Positions 1 through 7,695 are shown, numbered from the stretch's first letter. The stretch is DNA of 29,310 nt from RUG563 sp045590215 (GCA_045590215.1 JAZNQO010000024.1:1-29310); one strand, 5' to 3'. Notes: generated from the sequence alone by a model not told the origin. Translations and numbers: made by a program.

Positions 1-113
1 ACTCGGATGCTCCTTTGCTTATGTAGATGTACAAACGCAATGCACCGGATTGGTGCGTATAATTGCGCCCTCCTGTGGATCTGTGGCTGCTCAACAAATT
101 GGAATTTGTCTAA

Positions 114-611
114 TCACTCTTTGTGCCGCTTTACAACAAAATCCATCTCGAATATTCTTTCGTTTCCTATAGTTTCATGTCTTTCTGGCTGAAAGTCTTT
201 TCTGATGGTTATTGTATTTAAGCAGTTATAGCCTATCCGCTGATACAGGCGAATGGCCTTCCTGTTTCTTGCAGCAACTTCAATATAGAGCGATTCAGAG
301 TATTCTTTAACAATATCCTCTGCCAGTTGAATTGCGCGGCTTCCGATGCCTTTTCTCTGAAATTCTGGAAGCACAAAAATATCTTCAAGCCAATCTGCTT
401 CGCAACCTCTGCTGCCTAAATGAACAAATCCAATAAATTTGTTGTCCATACAAATAAAATACAGAAAATGACCCGCTTTTGTCCAATCCCCTAAATCTTC
501 ACATGCATCTTCATAGCTGGGTGTAAAATGGTTATGTTCCTGCCAAAACTTAATAATAAGATTGGTTGCTATTTCAATTTCGTTATTATACGCAATGAGT
601 TGAACATCCAT
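114..611 (-). CDS. GNAT family N-acetyltransferase
   Basis: A 165-residue protein of the usual size for a single-domain GNAT enzyme, which moves an acetyl group from acetyl-CoA to an amine. The acetyl-CoA-binding motif A is visible as VLPEFQRKGIGSRAI around residues 80-95, where the QRKGIG loop holds the pyrophosphate. It is followed by the motif B-like stretch EVAARNRKAIRLYQRIGY, typical of the family C-terminal half. The substrate cannot be read from the sequence; small-molecule (including aminoglycoside-like) and protein N-acetyltransferases share this fold. The start ATG has an upstream GAGG about 9 bases away. A TTGCTG-N18-TAAAAT promoter-like pair lies in the 640-690 region on the same strand, so it is probably transcribed alone. 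Confidence 0.88.
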   Translation of the reverse strand: MDVQLIAYNNEIEIATNLIIKFWQEHNHFTPSYEDACEDLGDWTKAGHFLYFICMDNKFIGFVHLGSRGCEADWLEDIFVLPEFQRKGIGSRAIQLAEDIVKEYSESLYIEVAARNRKAIRLYQRIGYNCLNTITIRKDFQPERHETIGNERIFEMDFVVKRHKE

Positions 612-647
612 TTGTAATTACCTCGTTCAAATTCAAGTTTATCGCTT

Positions 648-1081
648 TCATTTTATCACAGCAGTACAAGAAACAGCAAGCTTTGGCGGGCTTGCTGTTT
701 CGGTATTTCTTTGGTGTAAAGTGAAAGATAATTCTATCCTTTTCATCACCCTCACTGCCCGAACCACTTCTTCGCCGTTCACTTCCACCAGCCAGCTGCC
801 ATCCGGCAGTGTGCCAATCAGCCACACATCCGCAGCCTGCGGGTTTTCCTTGCTTTCCACCCCAGGAATCACCTCGCCAAGCGTTTTTGCATCAGCAAAC
901 AGGTCTCTGTCATAGGACGGAAAATCGCAGATGACCCGATTCACAGCGTCCCCAAAGGCTAAATCTTCTTTTCTAAACCAGCCGGACAAGCCTTGCTTTT
1001 CGGTGCCGATTTGCAGGCACACATATCCTTCTTTTTCATCAGCCTCTCCGCCTTCTGCTCATAAAACGACGGGCTTTCCAT
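648..1081 (-). pseudogene. Small unrecognised protein, probably frameshifted near its N-terminus
   Basis: I do not recognise the family. The intact part (from a GTG at 1022) reads like real protein, with a middle segment rich in acidic and hydrophobic residues (for example DVWLIGTLPDGSWLVEVNGE). No good start or ribosome site precedes it. Upstream in the next frame an ATG at 1081 opens MESPSFYEQKAERLMKKK and soon stops. The two frames meet at a run of five A (minus strand, near 1034-1040); one extra A would join them as ...LMKKEGYVCLQIG.... The C-terminal tail runs through the 671-700 hairpin, so the native stop may also be lost. This could be a true pseudogene, a sequencing or assembly indel, or a programmed shift. 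It could also be a shorter intact gene. Confidence 0.4.
671..700. terminator. Hairpin, possible bidirectional terminator
   Basis: AAACAGCAAGC and GCTTGCTGTTT form a near-perfect inverted repeat around a 7-8 base loop. The T-run is short on both strands. It lies inside the 3' end of the reading frame at 648-1022, which suggests that the frame's tail is not conserved coding sequence. Confidence 0.5.
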
Positions 1082-1180
1082 TTTCTTTCATTCCCGAAAA
1101 GAACTTTCCCTTTTGTCTTTCCAAGTGAACTTTTCTGTGCTACAATGAATGAAACAAAAAATGAAAGGCAGGCTCTATCC

Positions 1181-2293
1181 ATGGCTGTGTATGATAATTA
1201 TTTTAGCCTCATCGGCAAAGAAAAGCAAGAAGTGCAAGAAAGGCTGAACCAGATTTTCCAAACCCTCTTTTTTGACGAAGAGGAGCGCATTTATTTCGAT
1301 ACCCCCTGCGGCAGCATGGGCTATATGCTGGATACCGGCAATATAGACGCCCGAACCGAGGGCATGAGCTACGGCATGATGATGGCCGTGCAGATGGACA
1401 GGCAGGATATTTTCGATAAGCTGTGGCTGTTTACGGTCACTTATATGCTGCAAAAAAGCGGCAAATACGAAGGCTATTTTGCCTGGAGCGTGAACCGGGA
1501 CGGCAGCCATCGTGCCGAAGGCCCGGCTCCTGATGGGGAAGAATATTTCGCCATGGCCCTGTTCTTTGCCTCCAACCGCTGGGGCGACAGGGAAGCCCCC
1601 TTCAATTACAGCGCACAGGCACGGGAAATCCTGCGCCATTGCGTGCATCAGCACGAAATCGTGGCAGGCGGCGAGCCCATGTGGGATCCCGATAACCACT
1701 ATATCAAGTTCGTGCCCGAATCCCCCTATTCCGACCCTTCCTATCATCTGCCCCATTTTTATGCCCTCTTTGCCAAATGGGCCAATGAGGAAGACCGGGC
1801 CTTCTGGGCAAAGGCCGCGGAGGAGAGCCGGAAATACATCGTGCTTTCTGCGGATGAAAACACCGGCATGAGCCCCGAATATGCCGAGTTTGACGGCACG
1901 CCCCGGCATATGTTCCGCAAGGAAATGGACTATTATTCCGATGCTTACCGGGTGGTAATGAACATCGCTTTGGATCACCTCTGGATGGGCGAAACGGAAG
2001 AAATGGACAAGATCGCCGAGAATTTGCAGAAATTCTTCTATGAAAAGACGGAATTTGGCGTGTATGGCAGCTATATGCTGGACGGCACTCCTTACCCGGA
2101 ACCTGCCATGCACCCCGTGGCCATCACAGCCACGCTGGCCGCCGGTTCCATCGCCAGCGAAGGCCCCTACAAAAAGGAATGGCTGCAGCGTTTCTGGGAT
2201 ACCCCCTTGCGCAAGGGCGTGCGGCGGTACTATGACAACTGCCTGTATTTCTTCTCTTTCCTGATGCTCTGCGGCGAATATAAGATGTATTGA
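1181..2293 (+). CDS. GH8 reducing-end xylose-releasing exo-oligoxylanase
   Basis: Glycoside hydrolase family 8, with best resemblance to Rex enzymes (EC 3.2.1.156), which remove xylose from the reducing end of short xylo-oligosaccharides. The general acid Glu is in RTEGMSYGMM (residue 60 from this start). The general base Asp is in YYSDAYRV (residue 254). Their spacing of 194 matches the Glu70/Asp263 spacing known for Rex. There is no signal peptide, so it should work in the cytoplasm on imported oligosaccharides. An ATG at 1145 is in frame, but it overlaps a TACAAT -10-like box and lacks a ribosome site. The ATG at 1181 has GAAAGGCAGG upstream, giving about 370 residues, the usual family length. 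An EamA transporter follows 37 bases downstream on the same strand. Confidence 0.88.
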   Translation: MAVYDNYFSLIGKEKQEVQERLNQIFQTLFFDEEERIYFDTPCGSMGYMLDTGNIDARTEGMSYGMMMAVQMDRQDIFDKLWLFTVTYMLQKSGKYEGYFAWSVNRDGSHRAEGPAPDGEEYFAMALFFASNRWGDREAPFNYSAQAREILRHCVHQHEIVAGGEPMWDPDNHYIKFVPESPYSDPSYHLPHFYALFAKWANEEDRAFWAKAAEESRKYIVLSADENTGMSPEYAEFDGTPRHMFRKEMDYYSDAYRVVMNIALDHLWMGETEEMDKIAENLQKFFYEKTEFGVYGSYMLDGTPYPEPAMHPVAITATLAAGSIASEGPYKKEWLQRFWDTPLRKGVRRYYDNCLYFFSFLMLCGEYKMY

Positions 2294-2330
2294 TTTTTCC
2301 GATTTTTACGGATGAAGGATTTTTCTCTCT

Positions 2331-3251
2331 ATGATCGAAAAACAGCCTAAAAAGCCCGTGCTTTTCGCCACGCTTTCTGCCCTGCTTGGCAACAGCATTT
2401 TCGGGTTCAGCTTCATGTTTTCCAGGATTGCCCTGCAAACGGCGTCACCTTTCGTGATGCTGATGTATCGGTTCGTGTTTGCGTATGTGGCCATTTCCGG
2501 CCTAGCTCTGTGGGCGAAAAGCACAAAGAAAGAAGGATGGCTGCGGTTTCGCATTCCGTGGAAAAAAGCCCTGCCGCTGTTTGTGCTGGGGCTTGTGCAG
2601 CCGGTGCTCTACTTCCTTGCGGAAAGCTATGGCATCAGCATGACCAACGCCACCGTTTCCGGCGTCATCATCGCCCTGATTCCCATCGTGGCACTGGCGG
2701 CAGGGTTTCTCCTAATGGGGGAAAAGCCCTCCGGGATGCAGGTGATCTTTTCCCTTTTGTGCATCCTTGGCGTGGTGGTGATGACACTGCAGCAAAGTGC
2801 CGGGGGAGAAATTCGCCCCCTTGGCATCCTGCTTCTCATTTGCGCCGTCATCACCGGGGCAGCCTATAACATCATGAGCCGCAAAATGAGCACCGCCTTT
2901 TCTGCGCTGGAGCGGACGTATGTGATGATGGGCATGGGAGCTCTTGTATTTTCCGCCTTGGCGGCCATTGAATGTCGCCAGAATGTTTCCCTGCTGCTTG
3001 CGCCCCTGCAAAGCACGCCCTTTTTGCTTTCAATGCTATATCTTTCCCTGCTTTCTTCCATTCTGGCGTTCCTGTGCCTGAATTTCGCCGCGACGACCCT
3101 GCCCGTGCGCAAAACCACCGCCTTTTGCAATATGACAACAGTAATTTCCGTGTTCGCCGGGGCGGTGTTCCTTGGAGAGAGCGTGAATTTCGTTTCCATC
3201 CTCGCCGCCGTGGTGATTATTATCGGTGTATTCGGTGTGCAGAAAACATAA
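2331..3251 (+). CDS. EamA/DMT-family transporter (10 TM)
   Basis: A 306-residue very hydrophobic protein with two EamA repeats of about five membrane segments each, the typical architecture of drug/metabolite transporters (RhaT/YdcZ/RarD-like exporters). The N-terminal repeat begins TLSALLGNSIFGFSFMFSR and carries the common first-helix pattern. The second repeat contains the TFLLS...LSLLSSILAFLCLNFA stretch typical of the family C-terminal half, ending in VIIIGVFGVQKT. The substrate is unknown; members export amino acids, purines or sugars' metabolites. An AAGGA lies 11 bases before the ATG. It lies directly downstream of the GH8 gene and is probably co-transcribed, but the family is too broad to infer a sugar role. 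Confidence 0.87.
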   Translation: MIEKQPKKPVLFATLSALLGNSIFGFSFMFSRIALQTASPFVMLMYRFVFAYVAISGLALWAKSTKKEGWLRFRIPWKKALPLFVLGLVQPVLYFLAESYGISMTNATVSGVIIALIPIVALAAGFLLMGEKPSGMQVIFSLLCILGVVVMTLQQSAGGEIRPLGILLLICAVITGAAYNIMSRKMSTAFSALERTYVMMGMGALVFSALAAIECRQNVSLLLAPLQSTPFLLSMLYLSLLSSILAFLCLNFAATTLPVRKTTAFCNMTTVISVFAGAVFLGESVNFVSILAAVVIIIGVFGVQKT

Positions 3252-3258
3252 ATACGAA

Positions 3259-3313
3259 GCAGGGGGCTTATGCAGCCCCTGTACCCCGCACCAGAGGACA
3301 TGTCCTCTGGACA
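3259..3313 (+). repeat. Two-hairpin palindromic repeat, copy A
   Basis: Two adjacent imperfect hairpins (GGGGC...GCCCC, then CCAGAGGACATGTCCTCTGG) are joined by a TACCCCGC linker. The same plan recurs at 11482-11526 and, inverted, at 11713-11765. Stem sequences differ between copies while pairing is kept. It follows the EamA stop codon directly. Confidence 0.65.
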
Positions 3314-3336
3314 CCTTTCCCGCGATGTTGCAGCAC

Positions 3337-3426
3337 GGTTGAACAAAGGTATTTCCGCGCGAAACTTGAGGGATGAACACAATAGGGGCGACTATTGGCT
3401 GACTGTTACCTTTGGGAACAATAAAC
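3337..3426. other. Unassigned intergenic block with nested inverted repeats
   Basis: There is no convincing gene here. AAAGGTA (3345-3351) can pair with TACCTTT (3407-3413), enclosing a perfect CAATAG/CTATTG hairpin (3380-3397). An outer GTT/AAC can extend the stem across an internal loop. This could be a structured RNA or an extension of the neighbouring repeat. The opposite strand has an open frame without a ribosome site. Confidence 0.35.
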
Positions 3427-3460
3427 CAGGGCACTCCATCCGTCCACGGGCGTAATGAAA

Positions 3461-3516
3461 ACAAAAAACGGCACGGGAGAGAATAAATTCTCTCCGTTGC
3501 CGTTTATTTGTTTTCC
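3461..3516. terminator. Strong bidirectional terminator
   Basis: A long inverted repeat (AAACGGCACGGGAGAGAA with TTCTCTCCGTTGCCGTTT, one mismatch, 4-base loop) is flanked by an A-rich run on the left and T-rich TTTATTTGTTTT on the right. It separates the rightward EamA unit from the leftward DUF4268 gene. Confidence 0.85.
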
Positions 3517-3517
3517 C

Positions 3518-3568
3518 CGGATGCAGAGCATCCGGCAGGCGGTGTTCCACCGCCAGCTCGTGGAAAAA
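3518..3568. repeat. Pair of short perfect hairpins
   Basis: GGATGC-AGA-GCATCC and GGCGGTG-TTC-CACCGCC lie side by side between the terminator and the DUF4268 stop codon. This is a REP-like layout, distinct in sequence from the repeat at 3259-3313. Confidence 0.5.
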
Positions 3569-3581
3569 CCTCTTATTTATA

Positions 3582-4508
3582 TTACAAATACTTCTTAAAC
3601 ACCTTTTTGAACTTCATTGACGTTTCCATCAGCCACGCAAATTGCGCTTCCCAAGTTGTTCGATCATCAAGCTGAACCGGATTTATCAACAAAATACGGC
3701 TTGCTTTTTTATCCGGCAATTCTCTCCAATCTAAAGCGCACTCAAATTCTTTTTCAATATTTTCTTTCTTTGCATACAGTGATTTAAACAGTTCTTTGTC
3801 ATCATAAATATAAAGTTCCACATTGATATGGCTATGTTTACGAATAACATTCATAGAAATATTACAGGAAGAAGAACCAATTCCAAGGCTCATCCAATGA
3901 TCAGTTGTTGGTTTTCTCCTGCTAAACATCCGTGCATACTGTGGTTTTGCAAAAGCATACTCATTAAACGCTTGCCAATATTCCAAACGGAATTGCTCTC
4001 TTGAATTTAGCGCATCATTTTTCTTTACCGCTTGGGCCCAATCATTGGGCTTTTCAATCATTTCAAATTTCACAGCAGGATCTGACGTGCCGATCCGATA
4101 GAGATGTATTTCACAAAGAAAAAAACCAATTTCATTATCAATATGGTTATTCAGCCATTCAATTGCCGCACGATGTTCTTCACGTGCATGCTTCACAATC
4201 CAAATAATCGTATTTGCTTGTTTACCAGCCGCGTACGTGATCAATTTTCCCAAATGGTCGTGATTGGTGTCTTCCAGCTGGTTTTCGATGATAATTTTCT
4301 TTCCCGTTCCTACTTCGGTGGCAACAATATCAACACTAAAATCACCAACAGAGGATTCTGTTTCATCCAATACCATTTCAATACCAACCGCATCGGCTAG
4401 TAATGCCAAATTATCTTCTTCTGCAAGCCATGGAGTGAAATTAGAGGCCTCATGCGGCCAAATTGTGCGTAATTCCTTTACTTCTTCCAGTAAACCCAAA
4501 GACGGCAT
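3582..4508 (-). CDS. DUF4268 protein, PD-(D/E)XK nuclease-like
   Basis: The N-terminal half matches the DUF4268-type restriction-endonuclease-like fold: VGDFSVDIVA (Asp60), then KIIIENQLEDTNHDHLGKL with Glu75-x-Gln77 in the place of the catalytic (D/E)xK, then LITYAAG. A Gln at the last position is common in this group. The C-terminal half (about residues 150-308) is the DUF4268 region proper, of unknown role. An in-frame ATG at 4532 exists, but the ATG at 4508 has AAGGGAG about 7 bases upstream. No methylase or specificity subunit is adjacent, so a link with restriction or phage defence is only possible. Base composition is A+T-richer than the flanking genes, hinting at transfer. Confidence 0.8.
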   Translation of the reverse strand: MPSLGLLEEVKELRTIWPHEASNFTPWLAEEDNLALLADAVGIEMVLDETESSVGDFSVDIVATEVGTGKKIIIENQLEDTNHDHLGKLITYAAGKQANTIIWIVKHAREEHRAAIEWLNNHIDNEIGFFLCEIHLYRIGTSDPAVKFEMIEKPNDWAQAVKKNDALNSREQFRLEYWQAFNEYAFAKPQYARMFSRRKPTTDHWMSLGIGSSSCNISMNVIRKHSHINVELYIYDDKELFKSLYAKKENIEKEFECALDWRELPDKKASRILLINPVQLDDRTTWEAQFAWLMETSMKFKKVFKKYL

Positions 4509-4568
4509 AATAACGCTCCCTTCATCTTCCACTATGCTGAAAACGTATATTTTTCTTCTGTCAATTTT

Positions 4569-4597
4569 ATTATAGCATAAAGTACTTTTTCACGCAA
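4569..4597 (-). promoter_or_regulatory. Promoter for the DUF4268 gene
   Basis: On the minus strand TTGCGT (4592-4597) is followed by a 17-base spacer and a consensus TATAAT (4569-4574), about 60 bases before the chosen start codon. Confidence 0.6.
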
Positions 4598-4615
4598 ACA
4601 CAACTTACAAAAAAT

Positions 4616-4654
4616 AGAAAAACACACCGGGCATGACGCCCGATGTGTTTTATC
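4616..4654. terminator. Terminator after the GGGtGRT gene
   Basis: The hairpin AACACACCGGGC/GCCCGATGTGTT is flanked by A-rich sequence on the left and TTTTATCTTTTAT on the right. On the minus strand it ends the GGGtGRT operon with a T-rich tail (TTTTTCTA). Confidence 0.75.
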
Positions 4655-4743
4655 TTTTATAAAGTGCTTACCATGAGCCCCTCGCATACACAGTTACACA
4701 GGAACGCATTGCTGTTTTGCAGATTGGCTGGCGGCGCTGCCCC

Positions 4744-5760
4744 TTACTTGGAAGCTTCTTCGATAGCCACGGCCACGGCCACAGTCATGCCGACCATGGG
4801 GTTGTTGCCAGCACCGATAAGGCCCATCATTTCCACGTGAGCAGGCACGGAGGAAGAACCGGCGAACTGGGCATCCGAGTGCATACGGCCCAGGGTGTCG
4901 GTCATGCCGTAGGAGGCAGGGCCGGCGGCCATATTATCGGGATGCAGGGTACGGCCGGTGCCGCCGCCGGAAGCAACAGAGAAGTACTTGTTGCCGGCTT
5001 CGGTCATTTCCTTCTTATAGGTGCCGGCTACGGGATGCTGGAAGCGGGTGGGGTTGGTGGAGTTACCGGTGATGGAAACGCCCACGCCTTCGTGCCACAT
5101 GATGGCAACGCCTTCACGCACATCGTCAGCACCGTAGCAGTTGACCTTGGCACGTTCGCCATCGGAATAAGCGGTCTTCTTCACGATGGTGAGGGCATGG
5201 TCTTCTTTCACGTCGGCAGACAGGTAATCATACTTGGTTTCCACATAGGTGAAACCATTGATGCGGCTGATAATCATAGCGGCATCCTTGCCAAGGCCGT
5301 TGAGGATAACACGCAGGGGGTTCTTGCGCACCTTATTGGCGTTGCGGGCGATACCGATGGCACCTTCGGCGGCGGCGAAGGATTCGTGGCCGGCCAGGAA
5401 AGCGAAGCATTCGGTCTTTTCGTCCAGCAGCATGGCACCCAGATTGCCGTGGCCCAGACCAACCTGACGCTGGTCAGCAACGGAGCCGGGGATGCAGAAA
5501 GCCTGCAGGCCTTCACCGATGCAGGTGGCAGCTTCAGCGGCAGTCTTCACGCCCTTTTTCAGAGCGATAGCAGCACCCAGTTCATAAGCCCACTTGGCAT
5601 TTTCAAAAGCGATGGGCTGAATGCCTTCTACGATCTTGTAAGCATCAACGCCCTTGGAATTGTTGTAAGCCTTCAGTTCTTCAAAATCCTTGAAACCGTA
5701 CTTGTCAAGCACCGGCTGCAGCTGGGGCATACGGCGTTCATAACCTTCAAACAGAGCCAT
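4744..5760 (-). CDS. GGGtGRT family protein
   Basis: A 338-residue soluble protein named for its conserved motif, seen here as GGGTGRT at residues 265-271. The motif sits in a Gly-rich C-terminal third (ASYGMTDTLGRMHSDAQFAG..., GLIGAGNNPMVGMTVAVAVA). To my knowledge the family has no established biochemical function. The N-terminal half has Ala/Gly-rich helices and GHGNLGAMLLDEKTECFAFLAGHE, which suggests a ligand- or cofactor-binding enzyme, but no known catalytic motif is evident. AGGAGG lies 10 bases before the ATG. It is the second gene of an operon, 17 bases after a NifU-like Fe-S scaffold gene. This pairing is a recurring arrangement in anaerobic Bacillota and hints that the protein receives or uses an Fe-S cluster. 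Confidence 0.85.
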   Translation of the reverse strand: MALFEGYERRMPQLQPVLDKYGFKDFEELKAYNNSKGVDAYKIVEGIQPIAFENAKWAYELGAAIALKKGVKTAAEAATCIGEGLQAFCIPGSVADQRQVGLGHGNLGAMLLDEKTECFAFLAGHESFAAAEGAIGIARNANKVRKNPLRVILNGLGKDAAMIISRINGFTYVETKYDYLSADVKEDHALTIVKKTAYSDGERAKVNCYGADDVREGVAIMWHEGVGVSITGNSTNPTRFQHPVAGTYKKEMTEAGNKYFSVASGGGTGRTLHPDNMAAGPASYGMTDTLGRMHSDAQFAGSSSVPAHVEMMGLIGAGNNPMVGMTVAVAVAIEEASK

Positions 5761-5777
5761 AATTCGTATACCTCCTC

Positions 5778-6479
5778 TTATTCTTTCCGGGGGTCAATCC
5801 ACTTGACCGCGCCGTCTTCGGCCTTGAAGCGGCCGTAGGTGCCGATGTTCTTTTCGTAGGCTTCGTTGGGTTCCATGCCCTTCTTGATGGCATCCATCAT
5901 CTTGCCAAGGCTGAGGAACTGATAGCCGCAGATCTGATCGTCCTTATCCAGAGCAACCTTCAGCACATAGCCTTCGGCCATTTCCAGATAACGGGGGCCC
6001 TTGGCCAGCGTGCCGTACATGGTGCCCACCTGAGAGCGCAGACCCTTGCCCAGGTCTTCCAGACCGGCACCGATGACCAGACCGTCATCAGAGAAAGCGG
6101 ACTGGGTGCGGCCATACACGATCTGCAGGAAAAGTTCCCGCATGGCGGTGTTGATGGCGTCGCACACGAGGTCCGTGTTCAGGGCTTCCAGGATGGTCTT
6201 GCCGGGCAGAATTTCACTGGCCATAGCGGCAGAGTGAGTCATGCCGGAGCAGCCGATGGTTTCAACCAGAGCTTCTTGGATGATGCCCTGCTTGACGTTC
6301 AGGGTCAGTTTGCAGGTGCCCTGCTGGGGGGCGCACCAGCCGATACCGTGGGTGAGGCCGGAAATATCCTTGATTTCCTTGGCCTGGATCCACTTGCCTT
6401 CTTCGGGAATGGGTGCGGGGCCGTGGTTGGGGCCCTTCATCACGCATACCATTTCTTCCACTTCACGGGAATATTGCAT
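5778..6479 (-). CDS. NifU/IscU-like iron-sulfur cluster assembly scaffold protein
   Basis: A 233-residue protein. Its middle carries the scaffold-type signature VETIGCSGMTHSAAMASEIL (Cys77) and a further Cys at LNTDLVCDAINTA (Cys106). GWCAPQQGTC supplies Cys49 and Cys56, so the set of at least three ligand cysteines expected of an IscU-type scaffold is available. It is longer than IscU (about 130 residues), with an extra C-terminal region of about 90 residues (YLEMAEGYVLKV..., KNIGTYGRFKAEDG). A strong TAAGGAGG ribosome site precedes the ATG. First gene of the operon with the GGGtGRT protein. Whether it serves general cluster assembly or only this partner cannot be told from here; no isc or suf genes are adjacent. 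Confidence 0.82.
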   Translation of the reverse strand: MQYSREVEEMVCVMKGPNHGPAPIPEEGKWIQAKEIKDISGLTHGIGWCAPQQGTCKLTLNVKQGIIQEALVETIGCSGMTHSAAMASEILPGKTILEALNTDLVCDAINTAMRELFLQIVYGRTQSAFSDDGLVIGAGLEDLGKGLRSQVGTMYGTLAKGPRYLEMAEGYVLKVALDKDDQICGYQFLSLGKMMDAIKKGMEPNEAYEKNIGTYGRFKAEDGAVKWIDPRKE

Positions 6480-6525
6480 GGATTCTGGTCCTCCTTACAA
6501 ATGATGATAACAGAATAACCAATTT

Positions 6526-6554
6526 ATTATAACATATCCCGGAAAAGGAAAAAA
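6526..6554 (-). promoter_or_regulatory. Promoter for the Fe-S scaffold/GGGtGRT operon
   Basis: A consensus TATAAT on the minus strand (6526-6531) lies about 47 bases before the start codon. The expected -35 position is only T-rich, so the -35 is weak or replaced by an activator. Confidence 0.5.
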
Positions 6555-6577
6555 GAGGGTTGACCCTCTTTTTTTCT
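6551..6577. terminator. Bidirectional terminator
   Basis: GAGGGT-TG-ACCCTC is flanked by AAAA on the left and a run of seven T on the right. On the minus strand it ends transcription of the DUF4342 gene and overlaps the -35 region of the scaffold operon. Confidence 0.75.
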
Positions 6578-6633
6578 ATAATTTGTGGGACTTTTTTTGC
6601 CCGCCGGGAGATTTGCGCTCCACTTATGCGCCC

Positions 6634-7083
6634 TTACGCCTGTTTTTTCTGCTTTCTGGGCATGTCCGGCCCCTCAAAAGAGAATTTCACTTGGCAGCAC
6701 AGGGCAATCAGAAAGCCGATCAGCATGGCCTTGCGGAAAAACATCACCAGCAAAATCATGGCGAGCAGCGTAACGGACCACTGACGGCCATCCTTTGCCC
6801 GGATAAAGAGCCGGTTTTCTTTCAAAATGCGGCCGATGGTGGCAAAGAAGCCAAGGGGAGCAGCGTCCTTCTTTTCTTCAAAACGGGTTTCGGGGGCGGC
6901 AGGCTTTTTCGCTTCCTGCGTTTCGTTGGCAGCATCGGTCATGCTGTCTATCTTGCCCTGCGCTTCCAGCCACACATAGGCGTCCAGCACATCCCATTCC
7001 GTCATTTCCAAGGCTTCCCGTGCATCCGCATAGGATACGTTGGCCTGCTTGCTCAGCTTATCAATCATACTGTTGTGTACCAT
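6634..7083 (-). CDS. DUF4342-like protein: UBA-type N-terminus plus membrane segment
   Basis: 149 residues from the ATG at 7083, chosen because GGAGG sits 7 bases upstream; a longer in-frame extension to 7245 has no ribosome site. Residues 1-45 (IDKLSKQANVSYADAREALE, WDVLDAYVWLEAQGKI) resemble the UBA-like three-helix fold of EF-Ts/NAC N-termini. An Ala/Pro/Glu-rich linker follows. A conserved-looking segment (RLFIRAKDGRQWSVTLLAMI) then runs into one or two membrane helices with LLVMFFRKAMLIGFLIAL. The tail is basic (MPRKQKKQA). This is the architecture of DUF4342 proteins, which have no known function. It is monocistronic and ends at the 6551-6577 terminator. Confidence 0.7.
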   Translation of the reverse strand: MVHNSMIDKLSKQANVSYADAREALEMTEWDVLDAYVWLEAQGKIDSMTDAANETQEAKKPAAPETRFEEKKDAAPLGFFATIGRILKENRLFIRAKDGRQWSVTLLAMILLVMFFRKAMLIGFLIALCCQVKFSFEGPDMPRKQKKQA

Positions 7084-7204
7084 GTTTTTTCCTCCAATAA
7101 AATCTTCTTTCCTTTCGTACGGGATAAGCTTACCACCCCAAGTTAAAAGAATCAGGGGGGAAATGATGAGAATTTGATGAGAAATTCCTTTCATTTTCTT
7201 TTTC

Positions 7205-7234
7205 TTGACCCACGTTTTCCCCCTGTGATAAAAT
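7205..7234 (+). promoter_or_regulatory. Promoter of the acidic protein / ACT-MBL unit
   Basis: TTGACC (7205-7210), an 18-base spacer and TAAAAT (7229-7234), 31 bases before the ATG at 7266, with AAAGGGGG as the ribosome site. Confidence 0.65.
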
Positions 7235-7265
7235 ATGGGCAGCAAAAAGCAAAGGGGGCTTTTCC

Positions 7266-7667
7266 ATGGACGACGAAATCCGTGATGAAATGCAGGAAAT
7301 GTTAGACGACGCCATTGCTGACCTGACCGATGAGCTCATCGACCGGATGGAAGAAGTGTTCAACGACAGCATTGGCGAAATTTTGCAGGATGCGTTGGAA
7401 GATTTCTTCTCTTCCCACGCCATGCAGCTGAAAGACGGCACCGTTTTGCAGCCCCGAAAGAAGACCAAAGTGCTCAGCCCGAAAAAGGATAAGCTGCTTT
7501 ATTGCTACGGTGGCTTGCGTGTGGACGGCACTTCCCTCATGATCCAGACCCGGATCAGCTGCTGGGAATATATCGCCGCCTATTCCACCAAAGAAGAGGC
7601 CGTTGCCGCCCTGATGAAAGTGAACGCTGCCATGGAAACGGGCGAAGAATTGGTGGAGCTGGGTTAA
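7266..7667 (+). CDS. Small acidic protein of unknown function
   Basis: I do not recognise a family. 133 residues. The first ~50 are strongly acidic and predicted helical (DDEIRDEMQEMLDDAIADL..., LTDELIDRMEEVFNDSIGEI), probably a coiled coil or oligomerisation region. A basic segment (QPRKKTKVLSPKKDK) follows. A small folded C-terminal domain (LLYCYGGLRVDGTSLMIQTR...) contains alternating hydrophobic residues suggesting beta strands and a final helix. There is no signal peptide or membrane segment. It has its own promoter and good ribosome site, and the ACT-MBL gene starts 28 bases after its stop, so the two are likely one transcript. Confidence 0.7.
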   Translation: MDDEIRDEMQEMLDDAIADLTDELIDRMEEVFNDSIGEILQDALEDFFSSHAMQLKDGTVLQPRKKTKVLSPKKDKLLYCYGGLRVDGTSLMIQTRISCWEYIAAYSTKEEAVAALMKVNAAMETGEELVELG

Positions 7668-7695
7668 ACCGCTATCCTTATCGGAGGTTCCTCTC

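Noticed and set aside
95..108. Short palindrome CAAATTGGAATTTG
   Set aside because: Too short, A+T-rich and isolated to call an operator or terminator.
7..192. Rightward frame at the window edge
   Set aside because: Cys-rich low-quality translation, no ribosome site, and overlaps the end of the GNAT gene.
3036..3464. Leftward frame over the EamA 3' end and the intergenic block
   Set aside because: No ribosome site, and half of it is antisense to the EamA gene. The remainder is better explained by repeats and pairing elements.
4717..5838. Long rightward frame opposite the GGGtGRT gene
   Set aside because: Shadow of the strongly supported leftward gene; no start signal.
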